Source of the DNA: Thermovibrio sp.
GTDB taxonomy: Bacteria; Aquificota; Aquificia; Desulfurobacteriales; Desulfurobacteriaceae
Assembly (NCBI GenBank): GCA_015490195.1
Contig: WFYG01000018.1
Coordinates: 1 to 64,000 of the forward strand
Direction: 5' to 3'
DNA: 64,000 nt
The notes under the pieces were generated by a model, which searched no databases, was not told where the DNA came from, and saw only the letters and a program-made list of their open reading frames with translations. This document shows, one piece after another, positions 1 to 7,345 of the stretch (position 1 is the first letter of the stretch; every line of letters starts with the position of its first letter). Made by a program: the position numbers and the translations under genes.

Positions 1-915
1 ATACCAGAGGGAGCAGACGCGGCAGTAAGGGTTGAAGACGTAAAGGTAGAGGGAGACAAGGTAATTGTTGACTTTCCCGTAAAGCCGGGAAACCTTGTAA
101 ACTTTAAGGGAAGCGAGATAAGGAAAGGAGAGGTTCTCTTAAAAAGAGGAGAACTCCTTAACTTCTTAAGGATTTCTCTCCTTGCCTACGTTGGTGTTTA
201 CGCCGTTAAGGTCTTCAGGAAGCCGAAAGTTGGAATCCTAACAACGGGAAACGAAATCCTTGAACCCTGGGAGAGCTTTAAAAGGGGATATGCCTACAAC
301 TCAAACTACTACTTCCTTAAAAGCCTTGTGGAAAGGGCTGGGGGGAAAGCTGTAAGGCTTGGAAGGGCTGAAGATGAGCCTGAAGCCCTGCTGAAAGCCA
401 TTGAAGATGGGCTTAACCACGTTGACATTCTGATAACAACCGGTGGAGTTTCAAAGGGTAAGTATGACTTTGTGAAGGAAGTTATCCACAGGGCTGGAGT
501 AGAGGTTTTCTTCAAGCAGACGAACATAAGGCCGGGAAGACCGTTGGTTTTTGGAAAACGGGAAAACAAACTCTTTTTTGGACTTCCCGGCTACCCGGCT
601 GCGGCAGCAGTTAACGCCTTGGAGTTCCTCATACCGGCCGTGAGGAAGATGGCTGGAATTGAAAGCTATGAGAACAGATACGTTGAAGCCGTTGCAGAAG
701 AAAGGCTCAAGTCAAGACCCCACAGGGTTGACTTCATAAGGGTTAAAGTTAGGGAAGAAAACGGTTGTTTGAAGGTAAGGAGTGCAGGGAACCAGCAGAC
801 CTCTGTTTTCAGGAGTTTTGTGGAATCGGACGGCCTTGCCGTTGTCCCGGAAGGGAAAGGACCTGTTGAAGCAGGAGAAAGAGTAAAGGTTCTCCTGCTC
901 AAGGAGTTTTTGTAA
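1..915 (+). CDS. moeA: Molybdopterin molybdenumtransferase MoeA, 5' truncated by the window edge
   Basis: MoeA inserts molybdate into adenylylated molybdopterin in the last step of molybdenum cofactor synthesis, in the cytoplasm. The reading frame is open from base 1, so about the last 304 residues are visible and the start lies outside the window. Family motifs can be read in order: IPEGADA near the left edge, GNLVNFKGSEIRKGE, then the MogA-like domain with GILTTGNEI, the ITTGGVSKGKYDFV loop and the GLPGYPAAAAVNALEF motif, followed by the C-terminal domain IV. It is followed by a 121-base gap with a good promoter for the cytochrome operon, so it is probably the end of a separate transcription unit. 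A molybdenum cofactor fits an anaerobe with molybdo- or tungstoenzymes, none of which lies in this window. Confidence 0.95.
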   Translation: MPEGADAAVRVEDVKVEGDKVIVDFPVKPGNLVNFKGSEIRKGEVLLKRGELLNFLRISLLAYVGVYAVKVFRKPKVGILTTGNEILEPWESFKRGYAYNSNYYFLKSLVERAGGKAVRLGRAEDEPEALLKAIEDGLNHVDILITTGGVSKGKYDFVKEVIHRAGVEVFFKQTNIRPGRPLVFGKRENKLFFGLPGYPAAAAVNALEFLIPAVRKMAGIESYENRYVEAVAEERLKSRPHRVDFIRVKVREENGCLKVRSAGNQQTSVFRSFVESDGLAVVPEGKGPVEAGERVKVLLLKEFL

Positions 916-973
916 AATTGATAGTGTATTTCGGATAGAGATAAGATAAAAATTTGCGAATGTTTTATAAAGC

Positions 974-1003
974 TTGACAGGAAATTGAAAGGTTTTGTAA
1001 TAT
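974..1003 (+). promoter_or_regulatory. Sigma-70 type promoter ahead of the multihaem operon
   Basis: A perfect -35 hexamer TTGACA (974-979) and a -10 hexamer TAATAT (998-1003) are separated by 18 bases in the AT-rich gap between moeA and the barrel gene. The start codon follows 33 bases later. It is the only gap before the next nine genes, so it is the likely main promoter of the cytochrome cluster. No operator repeat was recognised. Confidence 0.6.
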
Positions 1004-1036
1004 TCTGCAATACAGCTCCAGCAGAGAGGGATAAAC

Positions 1037-2302
1037 GTGGGGATAGAGAGGTTAGCAATAGCGGCAGGGCTGGGGATAGGCCTACTGACCGCTCAGTCTC
1101 TGGCAGCTGTCACCGTTCCCGGTTTTGAGGGAGAAATAAAAACACAGATAGAGTTCAGACAGGACGTCTACGATAGAGACTCCATTCCCTTTGACAACTA
1201 CTTCAAATTGGACGTTCGGGATTTAAAGGGAAACTCGGAGCTCCACTTCTACGGTAAGCTCTGGAAGGATTTAGGATACGGAACAGACTGGAACTTAGAC
1301 CTCTACCAGCTCTACGTTGAAGTTCCTCTCAAAAAGGATAGAAACGCACTCCTCTCTGTTGGTAGGCAGTTCATATCTGAAGGTTTTGAAACCTACGTTG
1401 CAGACGCTGTGAAGTTGGATGTAAACCTCAAAAACGGCCTCACCTATACTGTTTACTTAGGAAAGCCGAGGTTCTTTGAACCCAACACTCACTCAGGAGA
1501 CGATTTACTCTTTGGATTCAAGGTTGACTATAAAGGCTACTACTTAGGGTTTGAACACTTAAGGGACAATGGAAAAGTTAAGAAGAGCTCCTTTGTTTTT
1601 GGGAACTACAAATACCTAACTGAGGAACTTGCACAGTACAGCCGTTTAGAGGTTGACGTAGCCCACGGGGAGCTCCTCAACGCAAGCCTGGGATTCAACT
1701 ACTTTCCCACAAAGAGGCTCAGGTTTAACACAGAATTTGAATACTACGACCCATCCTACACCTACGACGGTGGCATAAGGGAAGACAGAATCTTCTCACT
1801 CTTCTCACCTAACGGAAGGGAGCTCCGCTTCACACAGAGTGCCTACTACGACATAACCAAGAACTGGCAGCTCTTTGGAAACGTTACGCTTACAGACCTT
1901 CAAAGAGACGGGAAGGACAACGGCTACCTTGCAAAGGTTGGTGCGGTAAGAGACACCTGGTTTGAAAACGGTCTGAGAGCTTATGGAGCTCTCCTCTACC
2001 AGAACAGCTGGATTGGGATAATGAGGGGAGTTGAACTTGGATTCACAAAATACGTGTGCAGGAAACTCACCTTAAACGGAACAGCAGACATCGCCCGCTA
2101 CGACAAGATAACCTACGGAAGACAGTGGGCAACGGCTTACTACCTCAGGGGAACCTACCAAACATCAGATTTCTCAAACTTAGAGCTTGGAGTTGACTAC
2201 AGAAACAACGAAGACTTTAACCACGACCTCAGATTTATTTTCAGATACAACCTCCTTTTCTGGGGCGGAACGGGAGAAAAAAAGGCCGAGGATAGGAAAT
2301 GA
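1037..2302 (+). CDS. Outer-membrane beta-barrel (porin-like) protein of the cytochrome cluster
   Basis: A secreted 421-residue protein. The GTG start is chosen because it follows a GAGAGGG ribosome site and begins a clean signal peptide, with likely cleavage after AQSLA near residue 23. The rest alternates short hydrophobic and aromatic stretches with polar turns rich in Y, F, D and N, as in a transmembrane beta-barrel, and the last strand (RFIFRYNLLF) is followed by a short charged tail. There are no haem motifs. As first gene of an operon of multihaem cytochromes, and overlapping the next one by 4 bases, it is likely to be the porin of a porin-cytochrome conduit that holds a cytochrome in the outer membrane. 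I do not recognise a specific family, and a simple substrate porin remains possible. Confidence 0.7.
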   Translation: MGIERLAIAAGLGIGLLTAQSLAAVTVPGFEGEIKTQIEFRQDVYDRDSIPFDNYFKLDVRDLKGNSELHFYGKLWKDLGYGTDWNLDLYQLYVEVPLKKDRNALLSVGRQFISEGFETYVADAVKLDVNLKNGLTYTVYLGKPRFFEPNTHSGDDLLFGFKVDYKGYYLGFEHLRDNGKVKKSSFVFGNYKYLTEELAQYSRLEVDVAHGELLNASLGFNYFPTKRLRFNTEFEYYDPSYTYDGGIREDRIFSLFSPNGRELRFTQSAYYDITKNWQLFGNVTLTDLQRDGKDNGYLAKVGAVRDTWFENGLRAYGALLYQNSWIGIMRGVELGFTKYVCRKLTLNGTADIARYDKITYGRQWATAYYLRGTYQTSDFSNLELGVDYRNNEDFNHDLRFIFRYNLLFWGGTGEKKAEDRK

Positions 2303-2904
2303 GGAAAGGACTTAAACTCCTTACCCTTTTAACGATAGTTGTTGCGGCGAGCTCCTGTGGGAACGGGAAGGTTAACTACAGCGAAGAGCTTGGAGCAACT
2401 GCAAAGTTCCACCACAGGGAACACAAAGAGTTTATAGATAAGCACGGCTGTATACCCTGCCACAAGATGAACGTTAAAATGTCATGGGCAGATATAGAGG
2501 CTGCTGAGAACGGCTCCAAGAAGATAATTATGCCTTCTAAGGTAACGTGTCACTACTGCCACAACAACCCTGGTAAATCTCCTGCTCCAAACGCTCCAAC
2601 CCAGTGTTACATCTGCCACTTCAACATGAAAGAGATAGAACCGGCCGACCACAAAACGGCTAACTGGATGAAGACTCATAAGTTTGCCTACCAGTCAAGG
2701 CCAAAAAAGTGTTCTGAATGCCACAGGCAGAGATTCTGTATAGAGTGCCACGAAAGAAGAGACACCATTCAACATAGGTATCATCCAAGGAATTACGAGT
2801 ACACTCACAGCATAGAGGCAGCAGCAGACCCAGCCAAGTGTAGTAGATGCCACAGAGTGGGCTTCTGCATGGAATGCCATACAAAGGGGAACTGGACAAG
2901 ATGA
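2299..2904 (+). CDS. Heptahaem c-type cytochrome, probable lipoprotein
   Basis: A 201-residue protein with seven CXXCH haem-binding motifs (CIPCH, CHYCH, CYICH, CSECH, CIECH, CSRCH, CMECH). The N-terminus has a short charged start, a hydrophobic stretch and AASSC at residues 17-21 followed by GNG, which resembles a lipoprotein signal; the -3 residue is not the usual leucine, so lipidation is inferred. It would be anchored on the periplasmic face of the outer or inner membrane and carry electrons. It overlaps the barrel gene by 4 bases and the next cytochrome gene by 4 bases (ATGA), suggesting coupled translation. In porin-cytochrome conduits a small periplasmic cytochrome sits inside the barrel, and this is one candidate for that role. 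Confidence 0.85.
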   Translation: MRKGLKLLTLLTIVVAASSCGNGKVNYSEELGATAKFHHREHKEFIDKHGCIPCHKMNVKMSWADIEAAENGSKKIIMPSKVTCHYCHNNPGKSPAPNAPTQCYICHFNMKEIEPADHKTANWMKTHKFAYQSRPKKCSECHRQRFCIECHERRDTIQHRYHPRNYEYTHSIEAAADPAKCSRCHRVGFCMECHTKGNWTR

Positions 2905-3776
2905 GGAAGGGACTGATAGGAATAGCCATTGCAGGGCTGATCTTCTCAGGGAACGTTCTCGCCGCTGAATGTGGCGGTAAAGGGTACACAGGAAGCAACT
3001 CTAAATTCTGCCTTAAATGTCATACAACTGGCTGTCCGGTTCTACACCCCGTGGACGTGAAGATCAGAGACACTGAGTGTATAAGAGTCCCAAACAGCTT
3101 TCCAAGAACATGGGATGGAAAACTTACCTGTACAACATGTCACGACATGACAAGCTCCAACAAAGACTTCTTAAGAACAAACAGGCCAGTAAAACATAGA
3201 TACGACTTCTGCTTCCAGTGCCACAACCCTGAGTGCTATAGGAAGTTTAACCCTCATAAAACAATAGCCTCTAATCTACCTTGGAAGGAGAAAAAAGAGG
3301 CCTGCATCTACTGCCACGGCTTTGGTGCTAAACTAGAGGCTTACAAGGCCTGTGTTGGTTGCCACACTAAAACACCCCACGTAGGAGCTCTTATCCATCT
3401 GAAAGCAAAACCCGAGAAAGTTCTTAAAATGGCAAAAGGAAAAGCCGTAGTTGTAGACATCTCTTCCATTCAGGAACTGAAACCAAAACTTAACGAAAAA
3501 GTTCTTAAGCAAAGAAAATCCAAAATGGTTCTGGTCAAAGGCCACATAGAGTGTATTACATGCCACAACCCTCACCCTCAAATAGCTATTCCGGCACCTC
3601 CGGAAGACAAAATCTGGGCTAAGGTTGAAAAAGCTGACCTTGACTACAAACTGAAAAAGTTAAATCTTGAATTAAACAAGTTTGAATTAGATACAAAAGG
3701 CGTAAAACTAATGAGCTACAACCTTAAAGGTGGCAAACTGTGCCAGATTTGCCATTCCATCAACTCGCTTAAGTAG
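2901..3776 (+). CDS. Periplasmic heptahaem c-type cytochrome
   Basis: A 291-residue secreted cytochrome. I take the ATG at 2901, inside an ATGA overlap with the previous stop, because it begins a standard signal peptide (MRKGLIGIAIAGL, cleaved near VLAA); an upstream in-frame start at 2847 would put 18 polar residues before it. Seven CXXCH motifs are present: CLKCH, CTTCH, CFQCH, CIYCH, CVGCH, CITCH, CQICH. Extra cysteines occur in TGCPVLHP, TECIRVP and NPECY. Between haem 5 and haem 7 lies a lysine-rich, helical, haem-poor stretch (about residues 165-275), unusual for a compact multihaem protein and perhaps a docking or spacer region. Its place in the operon suggests a soluble carrier between the inner-membrane module and the outer membrane. 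Confidence 0.85.
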   Translation: MRKGLIGIAIAGLIFSGNVLAAECGGKGYTGSNSKFCLKCHTTGCPVLHPVDVKIRDTECIRVPNSFPRTWDGKLTCTTCHDMTSSNKDFLRTNRPVKHRYDFCFQCHNPECYRKFNPHKTIASNLPWKEKKEACIYCHGFGAKLEAYKACVGCHTKTPHVGALIHLKAKPEKVLKMAKGKAVVVDISSIQELKPKLNEKVLKQRKSKMVLVKGHIECITCHNPHPQIAIPAPPEDKIWAKVEKADLDYKLKKLNLELNKFELDTKGVKLMSYNLKGGKLCQICHSINSLK

Positions 3777-3786
3777 GGGGTAGAGA

Positions 3787-4881
3787 GTGAAAGCCTTCAT
3801 ATTAGGACTAACAGGGGCAATTGCTATTGCAGGAACAGCCCTTGGCATGGGAACAACAGATGATGGTTGTTTGGTATGTCACAGACTTAAAGGACTTTCC
3901 ATCGTCAATAAAGAAAACAAGGTGGAAGACTGCAGCATATCTGACGCCCTATTTGCCCATTCAGTCCATAGAAACGTTGGTTGTACAGAGTGTCATACAG
4001 ATATAGAAGAATACCCCCACAGACCCGGAAGTGGCAAAGTTAATTGTGCAACACAATGTCACGTTATTGACCCCTCAACGAAAAAGCCATTTTCACACAA
4101 AAAAGTATATGAAACCTGGAAAAAGAGCGTTCACGGAAAAAACTACCAGAAAGCACCTGATATATATCCCTACTGCACTTACTGCCATACGAACCGTCTC
4201 CTTATAGATGTTAATAAGTTTGAAGCACTAAAAATGAGTTTTGACAGGTGTTCAATCTGCCACCAGAACAAAGAGTGGGTAAAAGACAGGCTCTCCCACG
4301 TTGCAAGCAGAGAACCCATTCCCATCATAAAAAACGGTTTTACCCACCAGTTTATCAAGACCAGACGTGACGGATGGGAGATTGTAGAGCTCTGCGCTTC
4401 CTGTCATGAAGACAAAAAGAAAATGGAAAAAGCCCTTGATATTGAGGGAATACATAACAAGTTTGAAAGAGAACACGTTTTAACTGCAGTTGAGTCTTAC
4501 AAAGTGACAATGCACGCTAAAATGCTCTACTTAGACAGGAACGATACAAGGGCAGCAGACTGTTTAGACTGTCATACAAACAAAGATGGTAATTTTCACG
4601 ACATCTTCCACAAAAACGATCCCCGTTCTTCTATAAACCCTAAAAACATAGAGCTTACCTGTGGTCGCTCAACAGAGTGTCACCCACTTGCTCCTAAATA
4701 CCACATGAAGAACTTTGCCACAACAAAGTGGGTTCACATGCATCCCATTCCAGACTCTTTAGGTCAGAAAATAGTTAAGATAGTTGAAGAGTTTATGTTC
4801 TGGCTTACAACAAGTACCCTCTTATTCGCTGTTACGATTGTAGGACTTGACCTTCTGAAAAACCTGAGGAGGAAGCACTAA
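3787..4881 (+). CDS. Membrane-anchored multihaem cytochrome c (6 canonical, up to 8 haems)
   Basis: A 364-residue protein starting at GTG 3787 after a GGGGGTAGAGA ribosome site. It has an N-terminal signal peptide, a haem-rich periplasmic body and a C-terminal transmembrane helix (about residues 336-357) ending in a short basic tail, so it is fixed in the inner membrane by its C-terminus. Canonical sites are CLVCH, CTECH, CTYCH, CSICH, CASCH and CLDCH. Two further sites have longer spacing: CATQCH (CX3CH) near residue 93 and CGRSTECH (CX5CH) near residue 295; whether they bind haem is unproven. The gene overlaps the cytochrome b gene by one base (TAATG). The pair looks like a quinol-oxidising or quinone-reducing b/c module, similar in layout to the Cbc systems of Geobacter. 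Confidence 0.8.
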   Translation: MKAFILGLTGAIAIAGTALGMGTTDDGCLVCHRLKGLSIVNKENKVEDCSISDALFAHSVHRNVGCTECHTDIEEYPHRPGSGKVNCATQCHVIDPSTKKPFSHKKVYETWKKSVHGKNYQKAPDIYPYCTYCHTNRLLIDVNKFEALKMSFDRCSICHQNKEWVKDRLSHVASREPIPIIKNGFTHQFIKTRRDGWEIVELCASCHEDKKKMEKALDIEGIHNKFEREHVLTAVESYKVTMHAKMLYLDRNDTRAADCLDCHTNKDGNFHDIFHKNDPRSSINPKNIELTCGRSTECHPLAPKYHMKNFATTKWVHMHPIPDSLGQKIVKIVEEFMFWLTTSTLLFAVTIVGLDLLKNLRRKH

Positions 4882-5813
4882 TGGGACTCTGGGAAGCATT
4901 CAAAAGAACCTTCAGAGTAAGAGCTGAACAGGATAAGCTTCTCATCGTAGACGGTGAGAAGATAATGATACAGAAGTTTACACTTTTCCAGAGGCTCCTC
5001 CACGTTGGAATTTTCTCAACGTTCATCTGGCAAATAATTACAGGATATCCGCTGAAGTTCTATAACACAGCGTGGGCAAAGCCTATCATAGAACTGCTTG
5101 GTGGAATAGCTGGCGAAATGACAATTCATAGAATATCCGGATTTATCATGTTCTCCGATTTCCTTCTTACGGTTCTCTATATAACTCTCATTCTTATTGC
5201 TAACTGGGATCTTGCCAAAAAGGATTTCTTCGGTTACTTCAAAATTGTTCCAGGACCAACAGACATAACTTTTGTCCACTATATAAAGTACCTATTGGGA
5301 TTTAGAAAGGTTCCACCAGACTGGGACGAGTATATCTGGGTTGACAAGTTTGACTTCTGGGCAGTTGGCTGGGGTATGCTTGCAATTGGTATTACAGGAT
5401 GGGTACTCTGGCTTCCAGAAGTTTTTACAGGCTTCCTCCATATGCCTCCCGAAACTATACAGATTGCTTACCTGATGCACTCAGATGAGGCTGTTCTGGC
5501 GCTTGGTTGGATCGCTCTGGTCCACATGTACATGGTCCACTACGGCCCCAACAAGTTCCCAATGGACTGGATATGGCTTACAGGAACGGCATCTGAGGTT
5601 GAGTGGATAGAGGAAAGACCCAGGAGTTACAGACGGATCATTAAAGCAGTTGCCGAAAATGAACCGCACCTTTTAGAGAAATATCCGTTCCTGAAGGAGA
5701 GATACCAATTTGTCCTTGAAGTTGAAAAGCTCCCTGAAGAGGAGATGATTGAGAAGATGCACGAATACGCTCACCACCTTCTTGAGAAGGAAGCTGAAGG
5801 GAGGAACGAATAA
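4881..5813 (+). CDS. Membrane cytochrome b (cytochrome b561/FdnI-like) subunit
   Basis: A 310-residue integral membrane protein of the di-haem cytochrome b type found as gamma subunits of formate dehydrogenases and hydrogenases. Four hydrophobic helices can be seen, at about residues 38-60, 82-108, 158-182 and 195-222. Histidines at suitable places for b-haem ligation are H41 (first helix), H83 (second), and H200, H215 and H220 (fourth). A cytoplasmic acidic and lysine-rich tail of about 80 residues, rich in Glu and Leu, follows the last helix and is probably helical. It is translationally coupled to the anchored cytochrome c upstream (TAATG) and the tri-haem gene downstream (TAATG). Its likely job is electron exchange with the quinone pool; the direction cannot be told from sequence. 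Confidence 0.85.
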   Translation: MGLWEAFKRTFRVRAEQDKLLIVDGEKIMIQKFTLFQRLLHVGIFSTFIWQIITGYPLKFYNTAWAKPIIELLGGIAGEMTIHRISGFIMFSDFLLTVLYITLILIANWDLAKKDFFGYFKIVPGPTDITFVHYIKYLLGFRKVPPDWDEYIWVDKFDFWAVGWGMLAIGITGWVLWLPEVFTGFLHMPPETIQIAYLMHSDEAVLALGWIALVHMYMVHYGPNKFPMDWIWLTGTASEVEWIEERPRSYRRIIKAVAENEPHLLEKYPFLKERYQFVLEVEKLPEEEMIEKMHEYAHHLLEKEAEGRNE

Positions 5814-6526
5814 TGAGGAAGTTACTGATAGCAGTGCTACTCTTACCGGTAACTACGATAGCAGCTGAAAGTCCCCTTCTTTCCGCTCCGGCGAACAACG
5901 TCAGTGAGTGGAAGAAGAAATTAAAGGAATTTGAAAGGCCGGAGCTCCCCAACCTCAAGGAGTACCCAAAACCGTTTCACTCTCCAAACTACTACAAGTA
6001 CAAGCTAGACGACGTGTGTAGTGCGTGCCATACATTTGCTGCACACAAGAAAGACAGGAAGTTTTCTCCCTTTTACAACGCCCACGGAACTTTTATGAGC
6101 TGTAACGTATGTCACTTTGTTAAGCCCGGCATAACTTATAGCTGGGCAGAGATAAAAGACGGTAAAGTTGTTCTTCTCAAAAAAGGAGATTTCTACGGTC
6201 TCAAATACATAAAAGTTGGAAACAGAGTAATGCTCTCCGGTGAAGAGAGCAACGCAAAAATAGTTCCGGTCTACAACGGCGTTCCTGTAGAAATTCCTTT
6301 AAAAGGTAACGAAAACCTACTCAAGGACGTTACTGCCGTAGCTAAGATGCACAACGCGCTAACTGACCACCCTCTTAAGTGTGACGACTGTCACAAGGTA
6401 AACGGAAAGCTGGATTTTAAAGCCCTCGGCTTTAGCGACGAAAGGATAAAAGATCTTGAACACAATGAGATAGTTAAAGGTCTTGAGGAATACAAGACAA
6501 TCCACTTCCCCAAATTTATCTGGTAA
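5813..6526 (+). CDS. Periplasmic trihaem c-type cytochrome
   Basis: A 237-residue secreted protein with a signal peptide (cleaved near TIAAES) and three CXXCH motifs: CSACH and CNVCH close together after a proline-rich stretch, and CDDCH near residue 192. The middle third (about residues 105-165) has no haem and looks beta-rich, with repeated Val, Lys and Gly. Many histidines (HTFAAHKK, NAHGTF, KMHNALTDH) could act as distal ligands. It starts in a TAATG overlap with the cytochrome b gene, so it is probably made with the b/c module and may take electrons from it. I do not recognise a named family. Confidence 0.8.
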   Translation: MRKLLIAVLLLPVTTIAAESPLLSAPANNVSEWKKKLKEFERPELPNLKEYPKPFHSPNYYKYKLDDVCSACHTFAAHKKDRKFSPFYNAHGTFMSCNVCHFVKPGITYSWAEIKDGKVVLLKKGDFYGLKYIKVGNRVMLSGEESNAKIVPVYNGVPVEIPLKGNENLLKDVTAVAKMHNALTDHPLKCDDCHKVNGKLDFKALGFSDERIKDLEHNEIVKGLEEYKTIHFPKFIW

Positions 6527-6538
6527 GGGGTGAAAGTA

Positions 6539-7345
6539 ATGAGGAAATTTGCCATAGCTATCATCTTTTTAATAGCAACTTCCTTAGGAGCTTTATCGGG
6601 AGAGATAAAAGGAAACTGGAAATTCCCGTCTGACATAGCTATCTCAAACGGTAAACTCTACGTTGTAGATGGACTAAACAACCGAATAGCAGTGTACGAC
6701 CTCTACGGTCAACACCTTACAGACATCAAACTGGACTCCCCATTTGGAATAGCGGCAAAGGACGGCCTGCTTTACGTAACCAGCCAGAAAGGAAAACTTT
6801 ACGTTCTTGACGAAACAGGAAATATTGAAAAGACCTTCAGCCTGAAGGGAAGACCAATTGATGTAGCAAAATTAAGAGACAGGCTCTTTGTTACAGACGG
6901 GAAAACAGAATCTTTAGACATATACGACTTAAACGGAAAATTCATAAAGAGCGTAGGCGGAAAGGGGAGTGCTCCCGGAAACTTTGTGGGAATTTTCATG
7001 GCAGATAGCTCTAAAAAGCGCGTTTTTGTTGTTGATTCAGTAAACGCAAGAATACAGGAATTTGACAAAAACGGAAATTATGTAAACAGTTTTGGAGTTT
7101 TTGGAATAGAAGAAGGAGACCTTTTCAGGCCCAAAAGTGTCGCCTACTGCGGAAACGGAACAGTTGCAGTATCAGATGCCATTACAGGAGCAGTTCAACT
7201 TTTTGACATCTACGGTGGTTTTGAAAAAGTTCTGGCGAAAGGACTCTACTACCCCACAGCAGTTGCCTGCTATAAAGGAGAAGTGTTTGTTTTAGAACCA
7301 CTAAAAAACAGAGTCCTTACATTTAAGATCCAAGGGGTCAAGTAA
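6539..7345 (+). CDS. Secreted NHL-repeat beta-propeller protein
   Basis: A 268-residue protein with a signal peptide (cleaved near ALSG) and about five or six NHL-type blades, seen as repeated units of the form P-x-D-I-A...G-x-L-Y-V-x-D...N-R-I-x-V-Y-D-x-x-G (for example FPSDIAISNGKLYVVDGLNN and FRPKSVAYCGNGTVAVSDA). No haem motif is present. I place the start at ATG 6539, seven bases after an AGGGG ribosome site, rather than the GTG at 6530, which leaves no room for one. NHL-repeat proteins often lie next to multihaem cytochromes in metal-reducing bacteria, where their role is not settled; here it could be a scaffold for the large cytochrome encoded next, which overlaps it by one base (TAATG). 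Confidence 0.85.
   Translation: MRKFAIAIIFLIATSLGALSGEIKGNWKFPSDIAISNGKLYVVDGLNNRIAVYDLYGQHLTDIKLDSPFGIAAKDGLLYVTSQKGKLYVLDETGNIEKTFSLKGRPIDVAKLRDRLFVTDGKTESLDIYDLNGKFIKSVGGKGSAPGNFVGIFMADSSKKRVFVVDSVNARIQEFDKNGNYVNSFGVFGIEEGDLFRPKSVAYCGNGTVAVSDAITGAVQLFDIYGGFEKVLAKGLYYPTAVACYKGEVFVLEPLKNRVLTFKIQGVK

Noticed and set aside
2847..2900. An upstream start for the second heptahaem cytochrome
   Set aside because: It adds polar residues in front of a normal signal peptide and lies within the previous gene; ATG 2901 is better placed.
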